53,542 nt of DNA from Paulinella micropora (GCA_009731375.1 BJOX01000238.1:206187-259728); one strand, 5' to 3'; shown: positions 30,521 to 47,186, counted from the first letter of the stretch. Translations and numbers: made by a program. Notes: a model not told the origin generated them from the letters alone.

Positions 30521-30530
30521 CTGCTTGCAG

Positions 30531-30746
30531 GACCACCCGCACGAGTTATGCATCAGACTGGAGGTGTCCGCGGCGCAGAATGCGGACGGGGTCCTGGCGG
30601 TTTCCTTTCCCTACCACCCCGTGGTGGTGGCCGTGCTGCGCCAACTGCACCCCACACAGCACCAGTTCGACTGGGAGCAGCGAAAATGGGCGGTGGACGC
30701 CACGGCCTTGGAGCCACTGCTGGAGCAACTGCGCGCCGAGCCCGCC
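30531..30746 (+). CDS. Probable host exon encoding a HARP domain
   Basis: An acceptor-like CTCTGCTTGCAG precedes 30531 and a donor-like GCC/GTAGGG follows 30746. The 216 bases give 72 residues in frame (phase 0 to 0). The peptide holds NADGVLAVSFPYHPVVVAVL and FDWEQRKWAVDATALEPLLEQL, the pattern of HARP domains (hydrophobic strand, FPY..., W....RKW.V, then a helix) found in SMARCAL1-type annealing helicases. Neighbouring exons are not found, probably because they lie beyond repeats and gaps. It could also be an isolated retro-fragment. GC-rich content contrasts with the flanking repeats. Confidence 0.5.
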
Positions 30747-30751
30747 GTAGG

Positions 30752-30752
<1 letters not shown>

Positions 30753-30805
<53 letters not shown>

Positions 30806-31041
30806 AATATAAAGTCAGAAGAAAAAAATTTTAATACACGTTTTTCCACAAGCGTGATATCAATCACATTTCAAATGTGCTCTGGCCGACTTCAGGCCAT
30901 ATTTCCTGGTTGTTTTCACGCCTCCAGAAGAGAGAGAGGGGTGGGGGGGTGGGGGGGGGGGGGGANNNNNNNNNNNNNNNNNNNNNNNNNNNNNNNNNNN
31001 NNNNNNNNNNNNNNNNNNNNNNNNNNNNNNNNNNNNNNNNN
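30753..31041. repeat. (GA)n, poly-G tract and 76-N gap
   Basis: (GA)n lies at 30753-30800, non-coding sequence with no gene follows, then a G-rich tract leading into Ns at 30966-31041. Confidence 0.85.
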
Positions 31042-31396
31042 AGGAGGGATGGAGGGAGAGAAGGACGTAGGGGTGGAGAGAGGGAGGGAGGGAGATCCAC
31101 ATATTATGCATACACACATGCTACCAAACCTACTATCTACATTCATACCTACCGAACTTTCCCAGAGCGACGTATATGATCTGTTTGACGTGGTCGTAGA
31201 TCAATGAGGTCGAGGCGCCTTCCAAGCAAGAGAGAGAAGCATTGGTAGACAAGGCGGGTGAGCGTCGTGCAGAGTCGTCTAGGGACTCGTTGAAAAAGGA
31301 GGAGCGTGGATGTTACTATTCGCCAAGGGACTCGTACAAGAAGGAAGAGCGGGGATGGGAGGGAAATTATCAGCCCCAGAACCAGAACCAGCATGT

Positions 31397-31398
31397 AA

Positions 31399-31480
<82 letters not shown>

Positions 31481-31518
31481 ATCCATCTATCTATCTATCT
31501 ACCTACCTACCTACCTAC

Positions 31519-31604
<86 letters not shown>

Positions 31605-31624
31605 CTATATCCATCCATCCATCC

Positions 31625-31684
<60 letters not shown>

Positions 31685-31717
31685 CTATCTATCTATCTAT
31701 CTATCTANNNNNNNNNN
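31397..31717. repeat. (TATC)n array ending in a 10-N gap
   Basis: About 310 bases of CTAT repeats with ACCT and CCAT variants. Ten Ns at 31708-31717 mark a scaffold join. Confidence 0.9.
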
Positions 31718-31762
31718 GAGCCAGGAGCATGGCTGGAGCGAACACGAGCATCGTCCTTACAG

Positions 31763-32016
31763 CTCTCACCAAGGCTACGAGCGCCACTTCGAAGGCAGAG
31801 AGGGAGCAGCAAGACAGGGCCAGCTGGAGCATGGGTGGAGCCAAATGCACAGCAGCTCCCACAGCGTAAGGCTGAGACGCTCCCCGACGCCCCACCCCAC
31901 AGGCGGTGCAACTGCGGGTGGCCACACGATCGAAACAACTGCGTACACATCTGCCGGCTCTTTGGCAAGTTTGCTTGTCAGCCATGCGGGAACCAGTGGT
32001 CGACCGCCTACTGCTG
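31763..32016 (+). CDS. Probable host exon A of a 3CxxC zinc-finger gene
   Basis: The frame ends at a strong donor, TGCTG/GTAAGG. Its C-terminal part reads RRCNCGWPHDRNNC and FGKFACQPCGNQWSTAYCW. The F-x-C-x2-C-x3-W-x-S/T-A segment is the start of 3CxxC zinc domains (receptor-transporting-protein and ZAR1 type). The first CxxC is in FACQPC. The exon start is uncertain: acceptors exist at 31762 (CCTTACAG) and 31902 (CCCCACAG), and only bases from 31903 on look confidently coding. Downstream pieces with further CxxC motifs lie at 33279 and 37927. Confidence 0.45.
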
Positions 32017-32126
32017 GTAAGGGACGCATCTCTCTCGTTTGCTATGAGCGATCCAAGGCCGTTTGAACAGACCACAAGGATTGAACCCCCACGCACCTTT
32101 TTGCTTTTGCGCAGCATGCCATGTCA

Positions 32127-32130
<4 letters not shown>

Positions 32131-32161
<31 letters not shown>

Positions 32162-32247
32162 TCTGTGTGTTTGTCTGTGTGTGTATGTGTGTGTGTGTGG
32201 TGCGCTGCTGGTGCGCCGCTGGAGACTATCCTAATGTGCAAGGACTA

Positions 32248-32281
<34 letters not shown>

Positions 32282-32331
32282 GTAGTAGCAGTAAGAGCAG
32301 TATGTAGGTAGGTAGGCAGGTAGGTTTTAAT

Positions 32332-32369
<38 letters not shown>

Positions 32370-32385
32370 TAGTAGTAGTAGCACT
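32131..32385. repeat. (TG)n and (AGT)n/(AGC)n microsatellites
   Basis: GT-rich run at 32131-32199; AGT and AGC trinucleotides at 32248-32381. No gene is seen here or in the unique DNA up to 32,600. Confidence 0.9.
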
Positions 32386-32754
32386 AAGAACATTTTCCAT
32401 TCCCAGCGTCTTCGTTCACAGCCAGTTCTTGCATCCGAGTTTGCCAAGGGTTTGCTAGAAAGGATATGAGAGAGCTTGCAAAGGAGCAGCTAGCCACCCA
32501 AGCAATGATATCCGGAATCAGCTGAGAACGAAGCCATAGAAACGTCGAAAAGGTTCCAAGTCGTGGTTCCTTAACACACTAGAATACTCGCTGTTCGGGT
32601 GTATATGTATATATATAGATATATATTTGATATACACATATATAAGAAATATATATACACACATATATATATATATGTTTGATATAAATATATAAACGTA
32701 TATATATATACATACATATATATATACATATCTTCAACGGTACATATTATACAT

Positions 32755-32826
32755 GCATACATACAGTCACTACCCCGAGCGGGATTGCTACGAGGCGCAA
32801 GACTGCCGTCGCACTATATATATATG

Positions 32827-32858
<32 letters not shown>

Positions 32859-32934
32859 ATATAACGCATACATACAGTCACTACCCCGAGCGGGATTGCT
32901 ACGAGGCGCAAGACTGCCGTCGCAGTATATATAT

Positions 32935-32990
<56 letters not shown>

Positions 32991-33055
32991 ATACATGCAT
33001 GCATACAGTCACTACCCCGAGTGGGATTGCTACGAGGCGAAAGACTGCCGTCGCA

Positions 33056-33060
<5 letters not shown>
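32755..33060 (+). repeat. Three truncated copies of exon B in AT microsatellite
   Basis: TACAGTCACTACCCCGAG through GACTGCCGTCGCA, about 54 bases, occurs at about 32762, 32872 and 33004. Each includes the acceptor-side TACAG and breaks at the same CCGTCGC before (TA)n. They match the first 50 bases of the exon at 33279. Confidence 0.85.
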
Positions 33061-33110
<50 letters not shown>

Positions 33111-33135
33111 GATATAGATATACATATGCATATAG

Positions 33136-33175
<40 letters not shown>

Positions 33176-33278
33176 GCATATAAATATCAGATATATATAA
33201 CAAATAGATGCATATATATGTATGTATATACACACATATACACTAAGTCCTGTACATATCATACATGCACACATACAG

Positions 33279-33455
33279 GTACTACCCGGAGCGGGATTCC
33301 TATGAGGCGCAAGACTGCCGTCGCTGCCGCACGCCCAGTCGCGCTCCCGTGGAAGTACAGCCGCTTGAGGTCACATTTCCCCCCCTAAAGACAAATTCAT
33401 CTTCCGTGTTGAGGGCCATATCAGCCATTGTGGCCGGGTCGATGAAGAGCGGCGC
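33279..33455 (+). CDS. Possible host exon B of the 3CxxC gene
   Basis: Acceptor ACATACAG and donor GGCGC/GTAAGT bound 177 bases. In the phase left by exon A (TG/G) it reads [26 protein letters not shown], giving the second CxxC as Q-x-C-x2-C, followed by a serine-rich stretch. Three truncated copies lie upstream and a related fragment lies at 34197-34243 (CCGCACGCCCAGTCGCG), so the segment could be a dispersed repeat rather than a true exon. Confidence 0.35.
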
Positions 33456-33756
33456 GTAAGTGCCCCCTTGACGGTAGCGTAGCAGTTGTCGAAACGCCAA
33501 GTCGGCTAGTTGGGGCTGATTGGTGGGTATACCCAGTAAGTCGTAACGGCCTCCTCGGTCTTGTCATTGTCATTATTGTTATTGTTATTACTATCGTTAT
33601 TATTGGAGGCACATGTCCAGGATCTGATCTGTTGCCATAGCCAGGAAGCCTATTGTTACCATTATTATCATTATTATTATTATTGTTATTTGCAGAAATG
33701 CATCAGCCATTGACAGAGAAGCACTATTATTGTTATTATTATTATTATTATTATTT

Positions 33757-34196
<440 letters not shown>

Positions 34197-34242
34197 TCCG
34201 CACGCCCAGTCGCGCCCCCGGGAAATAGCCACTGGAGGTCTT

Positions 34243-35222
<980 letters not shown>

Positions 35223-36353
35223 CGGAATCAGACATGGTTTGTGGCTATCAGGAGTTGGTAGTTCACATTCGTAGTATGTCAAGCCCCAGACTCGTGTTGA
35301 TGTGGTTCTTTTTTTGCGGTTCATGCAAATATACTTGCGATGGAGCAGTGCCCTGAACGCCAAAATTCGATTATTGGCAGTACTAGAAAGCCTCTCGTTT
35401 GAGCCATCTACAACGAGTTAGAAGGTGATACTCAGCAGGCACAAAGCTTCCTGGGTAGAGAGAATGACGCACATAGCATTTCATGCAATTGCGATAGGCT
35501 GTGTCCTGAACGCTCAAAAGTGAAAGTGCCCGCCCCTGCCCTCCCAAACGATCCGTTAATCATGTATTGAAGGAACCAGAAATGATTGGGAGCTGTTGTT
35601 GGCATGGTACGTAGCCCCAGGGGCGGGCATCTCAACGGTACCACCGTTCGGACCTTTCGGCATGTTGACGTTCAGGATAGATCCCTAACGCCGACGTAAA
35701 CTAAAAAAGGGCCGTCAATAAGGCAGAAAGGGGGGCTACCTCTGGGTACCTCTGGGTACGCGGAGGCGAATTATGCAGGGAGGTCATGGGGGGGGGGGGG
35801 GGGGGGGGGGGGGCNNNNNNNNNNGTTCCGGTTGAGCTCCCCGCGGGTACGCTCCGTCTCAACGGTCCTGAATTCCAGAATTCCTCGATATTGGGCCGCT
35901 ATTCTTCCCAAACAGCTCGTTGAAGCCAACTAGAAGGAATTAGAAGGTGGTATTTGGTTGATACAAAGTTTGATCGGTTGAAGGAAATTATGAAAATACC
36001 ACGTTATGGAGATATTTGATTCAGATATTTTGTGCTTGGCCGTGTCCTGAACGCTCCAACGTCCCCAGGCGGGTCCCGGAGGAGGGTGGGGGGATTGAGG
36101 AAGGGGCTCGCCTCGGGTATACTCAACAGAATTAGGGAGATGGGGTTCGAAAGCCAAAACTCTGTCCTGAGTGCGAAATTCCTTCGCTTTTCCGCAATAC
36201 TTGCAAACGACTCGTTGGACCATTCTAAAGGAGTTACAAGGTGATATTTGATGAACACAAATCTTGCTTGGTCGAACCTTGCTGGATCGATCAAATTATG
36301 AACACACTATTTTATGCAAATATTTGCGCTTGGTCCTGAACTATCCATTGCCA

Positions 36354-36957
36354 NNNNNNNNNNNNNNNNNNNNNNNNNNNNNNNNNNNNNNNNNNNNNNN
36401 NNNNNNNNNNNNNNNNNNNNNNNNNNNNNNNNNNNNNNNNNNNNNNNNNNNNNNNNNNNNNNNNNNNNNNNNNNNNNNNNNNNNNNNNNNNNNNNNNNNN
36501 NNNNNNNNNNNNNNNNNNNNNNNNNNNNNNNNNNNNNNNNNNNNNNNNNNNNNNNNNNNNNNNNNNNNNNNNNNNNNNNNNNNNNNNNNNNNNNNNNNNN
36601 NNNNNNNNNNNNNNNNNNNNNNNNNNNNNNNNNNNNNNNNNNNNNNNNNNNNNNNNNNNNNNNNNNNNNNNNNNNNNNNNNNNNNNNNNNNNNNNNNNNN
36701 NNNNNNNNNNNNNNNNNNNNNNNNNNNNNNNNNNNNNNNNNNNNNNNNNNNNNNNNNNNNNNNNNNNNNNNNNNNNNNNNNNNNNNNNNNNNNNNNNNNN
36801 NNNNNNNNNNNNNNNNNNNNNNNNNNNNNNNNNNNNNNNNNNNNNNNNNNNNNNNNNNNNNNNNNNNNNNNNNNNNNNNNNNNNNNNNNNNNNNNNNNNN
36901 NNNNNNNNNNNNNNNNNNNNNNNNNNNNNNNNNNNNNNNNNNNNNNNNNNNNNNNNN
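36354..36957. other. Assembly gap, 604 N
   Basis: Undetermined bases; the flanks are unique non-coding DNA with no gene seen. Confidence 0.95.
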
Positions 36958-37086
36958 GGGGGGGTTCCCTGCGGAAACACCCGGTCGCATTACAGGGGGG
37001 TCCCCGTGGGCCTGCCCGCGGGTACGCTCAGTAGTCCTAAATGCCAAACTTTCTTCTATTTTCGGGAATACTCGTAAACGACTCAT

Positions 37087-37091
37087 TGTTC

Positions 37092-37139
<48 letters not shown>

Positions 37140-37320
37140 TTGTTGGTTTTGTTAAACGTTGCTGTTTTTATTGCTTGTTTTTGTTGTTGTTAGGGTGGGA
37201 GGGGTCGCCTCGGGCACAACATCCAAGGTATGTATGTATGCCCGGCATGTATGTATGTTTGTATGTATGTATTTATGTATCCATGTATGGCACGTACGTA
37301 TGTACGTATGTATGTATATA
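37087..37320. repeat. (TTG)n and (GTAT)n microsatellites
   Basis: GTT repeats at 37087-37190; GTAT repeats at about 37228-37320. Confidence 0.85.
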
Positions 37321-37491
37321 TGTCCCAAATAGCCTATGGATGCATACGCGTTTAGTAAAGATGTTCGCAAGCACTTATTTAAGCATGTATGGCAACATGT
37401 ATGCTTCCATGTACGCATGATGAATGCATAATGCTTGAATGTGTGTTGCAAAACTGCTTAACTAAATAGAATACTTGCCACTTTTATAGCG

Positions 37492-37602
37492 TAAGAAGAA
37501 AAAACGAAGTGTTGCGAAAAAGAGTCGTAAACGGTCAAGTATGTAGGTAAAGTAAAAGCAAAGCTAGCATTAATAGTGGTGAATCCAAGATGAAATATGT
37601 AT
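37492..37602 (+). repeat. 110-bp direct repeat, copy 1
   Basis: Starts GAAGAAAAAACGAAGTGTTG and ends GATGAAATATGTATG. Copy 2 is at about 38227-38338, nearly identical. Confidence 0.85.
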
Positions 37603-37926
37603 GTAAAAGTAAAATATTAATGCAAGTTTTGCTGAAAGGGTGGTAAGACGAAAGTAAATCATGATGTAAAAGTAAAAACAAACGTGTTGTTAAAAGCAAG
37701 GTAACATCTGTATCTCCACTGAACTTAACTAATGCGTTGTGTGATTGAGTTTCAGGTAGGTAAAGGTGCGGATTGTTGTTTTAATAGGTAATACGAAATC
37801 TGTATGTAGGGCGGGAAGAGATTGTGTGTGTTTTTGTGTTTGTTTGTGTGTGTGTGTCTTGACTTGAACTTGAAGTAAAAACAGTAACAACAAGTGTGTG
37901 TGTGTGTGTGTGTGTATGTGTAATAG

Positions 37927-38036
37927 GTGCGCACAACTGCGCCCTGTGTGCGCGCTGCAAGAAGCTGGGCCGGGACTGCTCGGGAGGAAATGGCACTTGG
38001 TTTCAACCTTGGGAGGAGGACGAGTATCCATCATAA
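37927..38036 (+). CDS. Possible host terminal exon of the 3CxxC gene
   Basis: The acceptor-like TGTGTAATAG is followed by a frame AHNCALCARCKKLGRDCSGG and a C-terminal FQPWEEDEYPS before TAA. C-x2-C-x2-C and a later Cys resemble the last zinc ligands of ZAR1-type 3CxxC domains. Its entry phase (1) does not match the exit phase of exon B (2), so at least one exon between them is missing or the linkage is wrong. Confidence 0.42.
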
Positions 38037-38226
38037 CACTGACAAGCATGGTTCCCCACTACGGGGTTTTTTTTTTCGTCTTTATCTTCTTTATTTCGTG
38101 CTTGTCCCTTCCAAGTTTGTTGTGATAGCTTTCTTCCTGTCTGTTCTTTCAGTTACCTTGTTCTAATTTGTAAATATTTTCCCGCTGCTTTTGAAGCCGT
38201 ATATGTATTTTCAATCTGCTGCCGCG

Positions 38227-38338
38227 AAGAAGAAAAAACGAAGTGTTGCGAAAAAGAGTCGTAAAACGGTCAAGCATGTAGGTAAAGTAAAAGCAAAGCT
38301 AGCATTAATAGTGGTGAATCCAAGATGAAATATGTATG
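38227..38338 (+). repeat. 110-bp direct repeat, copy 2
   Basis: Same sequence as 37492-37602, 735 bases downstream, with one extra A. Together the copies bracket the possible terminal exon. Confidence 0.85.
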
Positions 38339-39938
38339 ATTGTAATAAATTTTTGTCTCTATGAATTTTTGATACGGTCGACGACATGCGTTTGTCAAAA
38401 TCACTAGCAGCGATTGATTTTTCAATAATATATAGAATTCAAACGAGCAGTCCGAATCCAAACTTGTGGTCAAAATTGATATTAACCTTTTGGATTAAAT
38501 GCGACCAGCAGTTTGGAGCTGACTGCTAGTTTGAATTTGGATCTTACTAAAAAAATCAATGGTTGAAGTGATTTGACATATGCATGCGCATGTCCTCGAC
38601 TGTACCGTCAGTCTGCAAGTTTTACGAATACAAATCAAGCTTTACAGATGAAAATCAAGTTTTTAAACTAAACTATTTTTTTTTTTAGTTTTGCTTTTAA
38701 TAATTCGTGTTTTGTAGTAATTCGCGGCCACTGGCAAACTGAGCCTCTTCTGTATTAACAGAGAGACGGATCGGGCTGATATCAAGTAGAGCTGCAGGTC
38801 CCGGTCACCTGACGCAATATAGTCGCTAACCTAGCATGATGGCAGCCTGATCCGCCTCAGGCTTGGCTTGTGTGCATGAGGAATAGCGCGAATTATTGAG
38901 AACGCGAATGATAAACTTGAAACCAGTGAATTGAAAACCTTACATATTTTCAACTTTCCTTCTCTTAACATCCGAGTCAATTCTGGAGTATGATTTTCTT
39001 AAGCCTCGGAGTTAATTTCCTCGTCCATTACTTACTGATCTCGATGGCAGCGGCACTGAAAGCAAGAGCTGGATCGATTGGATGCCAGTACGGTAACTGT
39101 CTCATCAAGATCTTCATCTACTATGATACGTGGAATCAACCAGCTGCACCTCTTGGTTGGGTTCGAAAGAGAACTCGGTGAATAATTAAAGTGCGAACCA
39201 TATATATTATATCAAAACAAAAACTAGCGTAGTAAATGGAATTTTTTTTTTAGAAAGAGTTGTAAGCCTTAACCAGGCTGATTTGCAAACGTGAAGGATC
39301 ACTGAAAGGACCAGAAATGACTCAGTGTTCAAGTGACCATGATCAGTCACTGAGGCTCCCTTGGCTGACTCACGTACACTGACCGACGGTCTCACTTCAC
39401 AAATCTTTCCAATTCGATGTGAAACAAATATTCACCTGGCTTGCCAAATCATCTTCAGCACTATACTACGTGACAACTTATGATCACTACACTTCGCGCT
39501 TGCCACAATCAACTTGAAGTCCAGCCCCCGCGAGCACGTAAATGATTCCCTCGTTTGCTTTTCCTCTTATTTTTCTTCTTTTTTTAAAGTGAGAAGTTTT
39601 TTATTATCATTAAAAAAAAATTATTTATTATTAATATTGTATTATTTTCTTTTCTACTTTCCTTTTTACGCTTCACTCTGTCTTCCGTTTTTGTAGTATC
39701 GTCTCTTTGATACCACTTCCATTCTGAGTATCTCTTCTGCTTCCCACTCAGGCTCTAAATCGGGCAAGTATTAATATTTTATTAAAACAGTGTTTGCGTA
39801 AAACACTAATCCAAAATCTAAACATTAATAATTCAATTTCTATACTTGACTTTGCCATCTGAACGTCCGCAGCAATGTTAAGAGATACAGTATGCTCTTT
39901 GCTTCATAGGCTGCATAATTTCGGATTATTATTTTTTT

Positions 39939-39976
<38 letters not shown>

Positions 39977-40240
39977 GGTAGTAAGTTGGCGGCAACGTCC
40001 TTGATAAATTATTATACACTTGCCTCAAGTTGTTTCTCATTCAAGTCTGATAATTTTCATCGTTTTACAATATTACTAGTACTTATGTAATACATCATCT
40101 TTCGTCGACCGATCCTTTAGAGTGTACGGTTATCAATTGCTACTTAGGAAGCTGCACGGGACAAAGCTGATGCACCACAGTGAAATCATCTATGAACTGT
40201 AAAAGTAGAAACCAATTAGCAGGAGCAAGAAGAAGAAGGA
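38339..40240. other. Unique AT-rich intergenic DNA
   Basis: No supported gene. The longest frame (38990-39181, 63 codons, starting MIFLSLGVNFLV) lacks splice or family support. A short (GA)n run lies at about 39942-39974. Confidence 0.6.
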
Positions 40241-40256
40241 GGAGGAGGAGAAGGAA

Positions 40257-40257
<1 letters not shown>

Positions 40258-40322
<65 letters not shown>

Positions 40323-40357
40323 ATGAAGAAGAAGAAGGAGAAGAAGAAGAAGAAGAA

Positions 40358-40425
<68 letters not shown>

Positions 40426-40504
40426 AGAAGAAGAAGAAGAAAAAGAAGAAGAAGGAGAAGGAGAAGGAGAAGGAGGAGGAGGAGGAGGAGAAGAAGGAGC
40501 AGAA

Positions 40505-40581
<77 letters not shown>

Positions 40582-40805
40582 AGGAGGAGAAGCAGAAGAA
40601 GAAGAAGAAGAAGAAGAAGAAGAAGAAGAAGAAGAAGAAGGAGAAGAAGAAGAAGGAGAAGAAGGAGAAGGAGAAGGAGGAGAAGGAGAAGGAGGAGAAG
40701 GAGGAGGAGGAGAAGGAGGAGGAGAAGTTGAAGAAGAAGAAGAAGAAGAAGAAGAAGAAGAAGAGGAGGATGAGGAGGATGAGAAGGAGGAGGAGGAGGA
40801 GGAAA

Positions 40806-40837
<32 letters not shown>

Positions 40838-40895
40838 GTAGTAGTAGTAGTAGTAGAAGAAGAAGAAGAGGAGGAGGAGGAGGAGGAGGAGGAAA

Positions 40896-40969
<74 letters not shown>

Positions 40970-41006
40970 ACTGGTAAATAGTGAAAAGTAGTGACTAGTA
41001 TTTGTG

Positions 41007-41052
<46 letters not shown>

Positions 41053-41100
41053 CAGTAGTAGTAGTGGCAAGTATAGTAGTGATAATAGTAGTTTGAGACT
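40258..41100. repeat. (AGT)n and (GAA)n arrays
   Basis: AGT repeats flank about 500 bases of polypurine GAA/GGA. All frames through it are Lys/Glu or Ser runs, not genes. Confidence 0.9.
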
Positions 41101-41183
41101 AAGAGTCTGTTGCGGCCTCGTCGTGTGTATCAGTCTCTGTCTGTTCGGCCTAAGCAGTACAGAAGCAAAAAAAGGAGGGGAGG

Positions 41184-41466
41184 NNNNNNNNNNNNNNNNN
41201 NNNNNNNNNNNNNNNNNNNNNNNNNNNNNNNNNNNNNNNNNNNNNNNNNNNNNNNNNNNNNNNNNNNNNNNNNNNNNNNNNNNNNNNNNNNNNNNNNNNN
41301 NNNNNNNNNNNNNNNNNNNNNNNNNNNNNNNNNNNNNNNNNNNNNNNNNNNNNNNNNNNNNNNNNNNNNNNNNNNNNNNNNNNNNNNNNNNNNNNNNNNN
41401 NNNNNNNNNNNNNNNNNNNNNNNNNNNNNNNNNNNNNNNNNNNNNNNNNNNNNNNNNNNNNNNNNN
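41184..41466. other. Assembly gap, 283 N
   Basis: Undetermined bases between unique DNA and a (GT)n/(GA)n block. Confidence 0.95.
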
Positions 41467-41488
41467 TGTGTGTGTGTGTGTGTATGTG

Positions 41489-42230
<742 letters not shown>

Positions 42231-42294
42231 GTGGTACCGCGCTAGCATCGTCCTGGTTGGCGGTGCCACTTGCCTTGCGCTCGGCTGCCGCCTG

Positions 42295-42354
42295 TTGGAT
42301 AGATAGATAGATAGCTGGATGGCTGGATGGATGGATGGATGGATGGTAGATAGG

Positions 42355-42393
<39 letters not shown>

Positions 42394-42439
42394 CTAGATA
42401 GGTAGAGGTAGACACAGACAGATAGATAGATAGACAGAC

Positions 42440-42503
<64 letters not shown>

Positions 42504-42532
42504 GGATAGATAGATATATAGATGGATGGATG

Positions 42533-42565
<33 letters not shown>

Positions 42566-42614
42566 ATAGATGAACAAATAGATAGGTGGGTAGATGGGTA
42601 GATAGGTAGATAGG

Positions 42615-42666
<52 letters not shown>

Positions 42667-42756
42667 CCTTGTTTCGATTGAATGCCTGATCCAACCGCAC
42701 AACAACAGTGCGACCCTAGATAGATAGATAGCTAGATAGATAGATGGATAGATAGA

Positions 42757-42804
<48 letters not shown>

Positions 42805-42870
42805 TAGATAGATATATAGATAGATAGATAGATAGATAGATAGATGGATAGATAGATAGATAGATATATT
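42295..42870. repeat. GATA array
   Basis: GATA with GGAT and GACA variants, interrupted by one unique 60-base spacer (ACCTTGTTTCGATTGAATGC). Confidence 0.9.
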
Positions 42871-42910
42871 TTTTTTTGTGTCTGTTAAAGTCTTGTAAGA
42901 AGGGGGGGGG

Positions 42911-43222
42911 NNNNNNNNNNNNNNNNNNNNNNNNNNNNNNNNNNNNNNNNNNNNNNNNNNNNNNNNNNNNNNNNNNNNNNNNNNNNNNNNNNNNNNNNNN
43001 NNNNNNNNNNNNNNNNNNNNNNNNNNNNNNNNNNNNNNNNNNNNNNNNNNNNNNNNNNNNNNNNNNNNNNNNNNNNNNNNNNNNNNNNNNNNNNNNNNNN
43101 NNNNNNNNNNNNNNNNNNNNNNNNNNNNNNNNNNNNNNNNNNNNNNNNNNNNNNNNNNNNNNNNNNNNNNNNNNNNNNNNNNNNNNNNNNNNNNNNNNNN
43201 NNNNNNNNNNNNNNNNNNNNNN
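42911..43222. other. Assembly gap, 312 N
   Basis: Undetermined bases between poly-G and poly-A runs. Confidence 0.95.
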
Positions 43223-43254
43223 AAAAAAAAAAAAAAAAAAAAAAAAAAAGAGAG

Positions 43255-43295
<41 letters not shown>

Positions 43296-43331
43296 AAGAA
43301 AGAAAGAAGAGAGAGGAAGAGAGAGAGATAG

Positions 43332-43362
<31 letters not shown>

Positions 43363-43425
43363 AATAGATAGATAAATAGATAGATAAATAGATAGAAAGA
43401 GGAGAGAGAGAGGGGGGGGGAAGAA

Positions 43426-43460
<35 letters not shown>

Positions 43461-43475
43461 GCGAGAGAGAGAGAG

Positions 43476-43528
<53 letters not shown>

Positions 43529-43529
43529 T

Positions 43530-43588
<59 letters not shown>

Positions 43589-43978
43589 AGGTACCAGAAC
43601 TTCGGTCCCATTGAGGCCTTGAATGCACTTCTGTATGCACACAATAAATGCAAGTTATGTGAGTGTATGTATGGGAGGAGGACGAGGAAGGAGGAAGGAG
43701 GAGGAAGGAGGAGGAAGGAGGAGGAAGGAGGAGGAGGAGGAGGAAGCGGGAGGAGGAGGAGGAGGAAGAAGAAGAAGAAGAAGAAGAAGAAGAAGAAGAA
43801 GAAGAAGAAGAAGAGGAAGAGGAAGAGGAAGAGGAAGAGGAAGAGCAAGAGGAAGAAGAAGAAGAAGAAGAAGAAGAAGAAGAAGAAGAAGAAGAAGAAG
43901 AAGAAGAAGAAGAGGGAAGCAAGTTAAGCGATCTCACCTCCTCTCTCTCTTTCTCTCTCTCTCCCCACCCCACCCCCC
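43223..43978. repeat. Poly-A, (GA)n, GATA and polypurine tracts
   Basis: (GA)n at 43250-43586, a unique 75-base spacer, then GAA/GGA purine repeats to 43920. Ten Ns lie at 43979-43988. The following unique DNA to 44,330 holds no gene. Confidence 0.9.
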
Positions 43979-44330
43979 NNNNNNNNNNCACACACACACA
44001 CCTGCGCCTCGGCCGCTGTCTTGAATGTCACTAGACCCCAACCCGCTGACAGACCCTGATCAACAAGAAAATCATCACAATATATCATGAGGCTTTTGCG
44101 GGCTCGCCGGCCTTGCTCGCCCGCAAAACACGTCAAATTTGGCGCGCCGCATGTGTGATTTTATCGGTAACCTGACCACATTTTGGAGGTGACCGTTAAT
44201 ATTTTTGGATATACACGATCATTTATGAATGAAGTGATAATATTTTGCTTGAGTTTATATGTTTATTGATGCATGCTGTGGTTACTGACCTTAAGCATAC
44301 CAACAGACCGTAGCCAGACCAAGTGTGAGA

Positions 44331-46556
<2,226 letters not shown>

Positions 46557-46557
<1 letters not shown>

Positions 46558-47185
46558 GAGATATCGACTAATGTCAGAAAAAAGGAGCTTCTGATTTCGT
46601 CAACCAAGGAAGTCTGTGGGTAAAGTATTAACCCGATGCCCAGCTAAGCCGTGATGTTTGCACGGAAGGGACTGATACAGGCGATACCAAATCTCCCTAG
46701 TACCAGGCGGGGCCAGGGCTCGTTCCATAAGCGCCCCTTGCAGAACGAGCTCCCACCTCCATTACAGAGGACCCAGTAAGCAGATGGAGTTTCGAGACTG
46801 TTCGACAGTCTAGTATAAACCGACAGAGCACTGTGGGTTTTATTCCGGGCTCAACAAGCGAGAAAGGGCACCCTGAGGGAACAGGATTGTGCTTCCCGTC
46901 GCTATTTCGGCATGTGACTCATAGGCGTATGGCTAGGCACACATAAGGCACCCCACCACGGGCCCAGCACACCCACACCATCCCCTAATTCTCTGTCGGT
47001 CGACAGATGGCACCCATTTCAAAAAACCAAGCCCAAGGGAGGGTCAGTGACACCTCAAGTGGCCTTGGTTCATTCCGTGGAGTAAGTGATGAGATCAACT
47101 GATGAGATATCGACTAATGTCAGAAAAAAGGAGCTTCTGATTCGTTAACCAAGGAAGTCTGTGGGTAAAGTATTAACCCGATGCC

Positions 47186-47186
<1 letters not shown>
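46557..47186 (+). repeat. 546-bp satellite-like unit, cluster 1
   Basis: TGAGATATCGACTAATGTCA starts at 46557 and again at 47103, a period of 546 bases. The unit contains GCCGTGATGTTTGCACGG and GGGTCAGTGACACCTCAAG, and it runs straight into GATA on both sides. It has no long open frame and matches no RNA gene that I recognise. Confidence 0.85.

Noticed and set aside
31866-31902. 37-base mini-intron joining two frames of exon A
   Set aside because: The donor and acceptor look good, but phases do not join the two coding-like frames.
37197-37230. 34-base exon linking exon B to the terminal exon
   Set aside because: It has splice-like borders but leaves the wrong phase for the terminal exon and encodes no zinc ligand.
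38990-39181. 63-codon frame starting MIFLSLGVNFLV
   Set aside because: No homology, splice or signal support in AT-rich intergenic DNA; chance length.
46640-47100. 5S rRNA or other RNA gene in the 546-bp unit
   Set aside because: No recognisable box A/C elements or 5S core sequence was found on either strand.
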